Made by a program: the position numbers and the translations under genes. A stretch of 6,141 bases of DNA from Desulfarculus sp. (GTDB taxonomy: Bacteria > Desulfobacterota > Desulfarculia > Desulfarculales > Desulfarculaceae). The stretch covers positions 1-6,141 of the forward strand of contig JAIWNN010000158.1 in the NCBI GenBank assembly GCA_020216805.1, in the 5' to 3' direction. Below, piece after piece: positions 5,711-6,141 of the stretch (positions are counted from its first letter, which is position 1; every line of letters starts with the position of its first letter). A model generated the notes under the pieces. That model searched no databases. It worked only from the letters and a program-made list of their open reading frames with translations, and was not told where the DNA came from.

Positions 5711-6141
5711 GTGGGCTACGGGGACTCCAGCCGAGGCGGATCGGGCTGGCGGGTGGCGGCCTGGGGAGTCCTCACCCTGTTCATGATGGCCTGGGCCTTT
5801 TTCCTGGGTCTATTGGTGGGCCAGGGCTCCCTGGCCACCCCGGAGCAGTTGGCGGCCATCAAGGACGCCAGCCGGGCGGTGCCCGGCCTGGGTCTTTTGG
5901 CCCGGGAGGAGCCCCCTCCCCCGCCCCAAGAGCCCCAGCCCCGGGACTTGACCTTCTACCGCGAGGTGGAGCGCAAGGTCGAGGGCCCCTCCACCCCCGC
6001 CACCAGCAGCCAGACCACCGTCACCACCACGGTCAGCACCGCCACCACGGGCTCCACCCTCACCACCGTCGCCAACCCGGCGGTCAAGCCGCCGACGTCC
6101 TCCGTCACCACCACCAACCCGGCCCAGCGCTTCGTTCCTCA
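5711..6141 (+). CDS. Membrane-anchored protein, probable SPOR-domain protein (partial)
   Basis: The frame stays open from GTG 5711 to the window edge (143 complete codons), so the C-terminus is missing. A short N-terminus rich in Gly and Ser is followed by one membrane segment (about residues 14-37, WRVAAWGVLTLFMMAWAFFL and on through GLLVG) with no signal cleavage site, so the chain should sit in the inner membrane with the bulk outside. Then come a Pro-rich patch (68-77), the motif DLTFYREVE (79-87) and a Thr/Ser/Pro-rich linker (about 93-138). This layout, including LTFY after the membrane segment, is that of SPOR-domain proteins coded after argS in Desulfobacterota; the SPOR domain itself, which binds denuded peptidoglycan at division sites, would lie beyond the edge. 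It starts 2 bp after the argS stop and belongs to the same operon. The membrane topology is clear; the SPOR call is inference from layout and context. Confidence 0.75.
   Translation, partial: MGYGDSSRGGSGWRVAAWGVLTLFMMAWAFFLGLLVGQGSLATPEQLAAIKDASRAVPGLGLLAREEPPPPPQEPQPRDLTFYREVERKVEGPSTPATSSQTTVTTTVSTATTGSTLTTVANPAVKPPTSSVTTTNPAQRFVP

Overview
The window is very GC-rich and looks like a chromosome segment of a Desulfobacterota (former Deltaproteobacteria) species. The clues are the order 'small four-Cys protein - argS - SPOR-type membrane protein with an LTFY motif', a Cys-rich PAS histidine kinase of a style common in that group, and the base composition. A Desulfarculales-like source would fit, but this is an impression, not a database result.

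Left part (1-1141) is accessory and decaying. It opens with the trailer end of a CRISPR array: one cut repeat, three perfect 32-nt repeats, one degenerate terminal repeat and four spacers. The repeat is of the type I-C kind. No cas gene is visible; leader and cas genes would lie left of the window. Next, on the minus strand, come two broken genes: an IS481-family transposase remnant (helix-turn-helix and first catalytic Asp region kept, the rest lost, a frameshift near its start) and a truncated amidoligase-family (Amidoligase_2-like) fragment that ends within a few bases of the presumed insertion-sequence end.

A tRNA-Arg(UCU) on the minus strand, with its own promoter and an encoded CCA, separates this region from ordinary core genome on the right. 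Its 3' end faces the accessory side, as expected of an island boundary, but no second attachment copy is visible here.

Right part (1219-6141) is dense core genome. alr (alanine racemase, GTG start, plus strand) converges with a minus-strand sensor histidine kinase carrying a Cys-rich PAS domain and using a TTG start. A 194-bp divergent intergenic region separates the kinase from a plus-strand operon: a 57-residue four-Cys protein of unknown function, argS overlapping it by ATGA, and a membrane-anchored protein with a Thr-rich linker that runs off the right edge. D-alanine supply and a probable peptidoglycan-binding SPOR protein concern the cell wall; ArgRS charges tRNA-Arg, although the tRNA gene lies in a separate unit.

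No complete undescribed system is seen. The items most worth following up are the small Cys protein translationally coupled to argS, the Cys cluster of the kinase, and the amidoligase/IS481 scar beside the CRISPR trailer.
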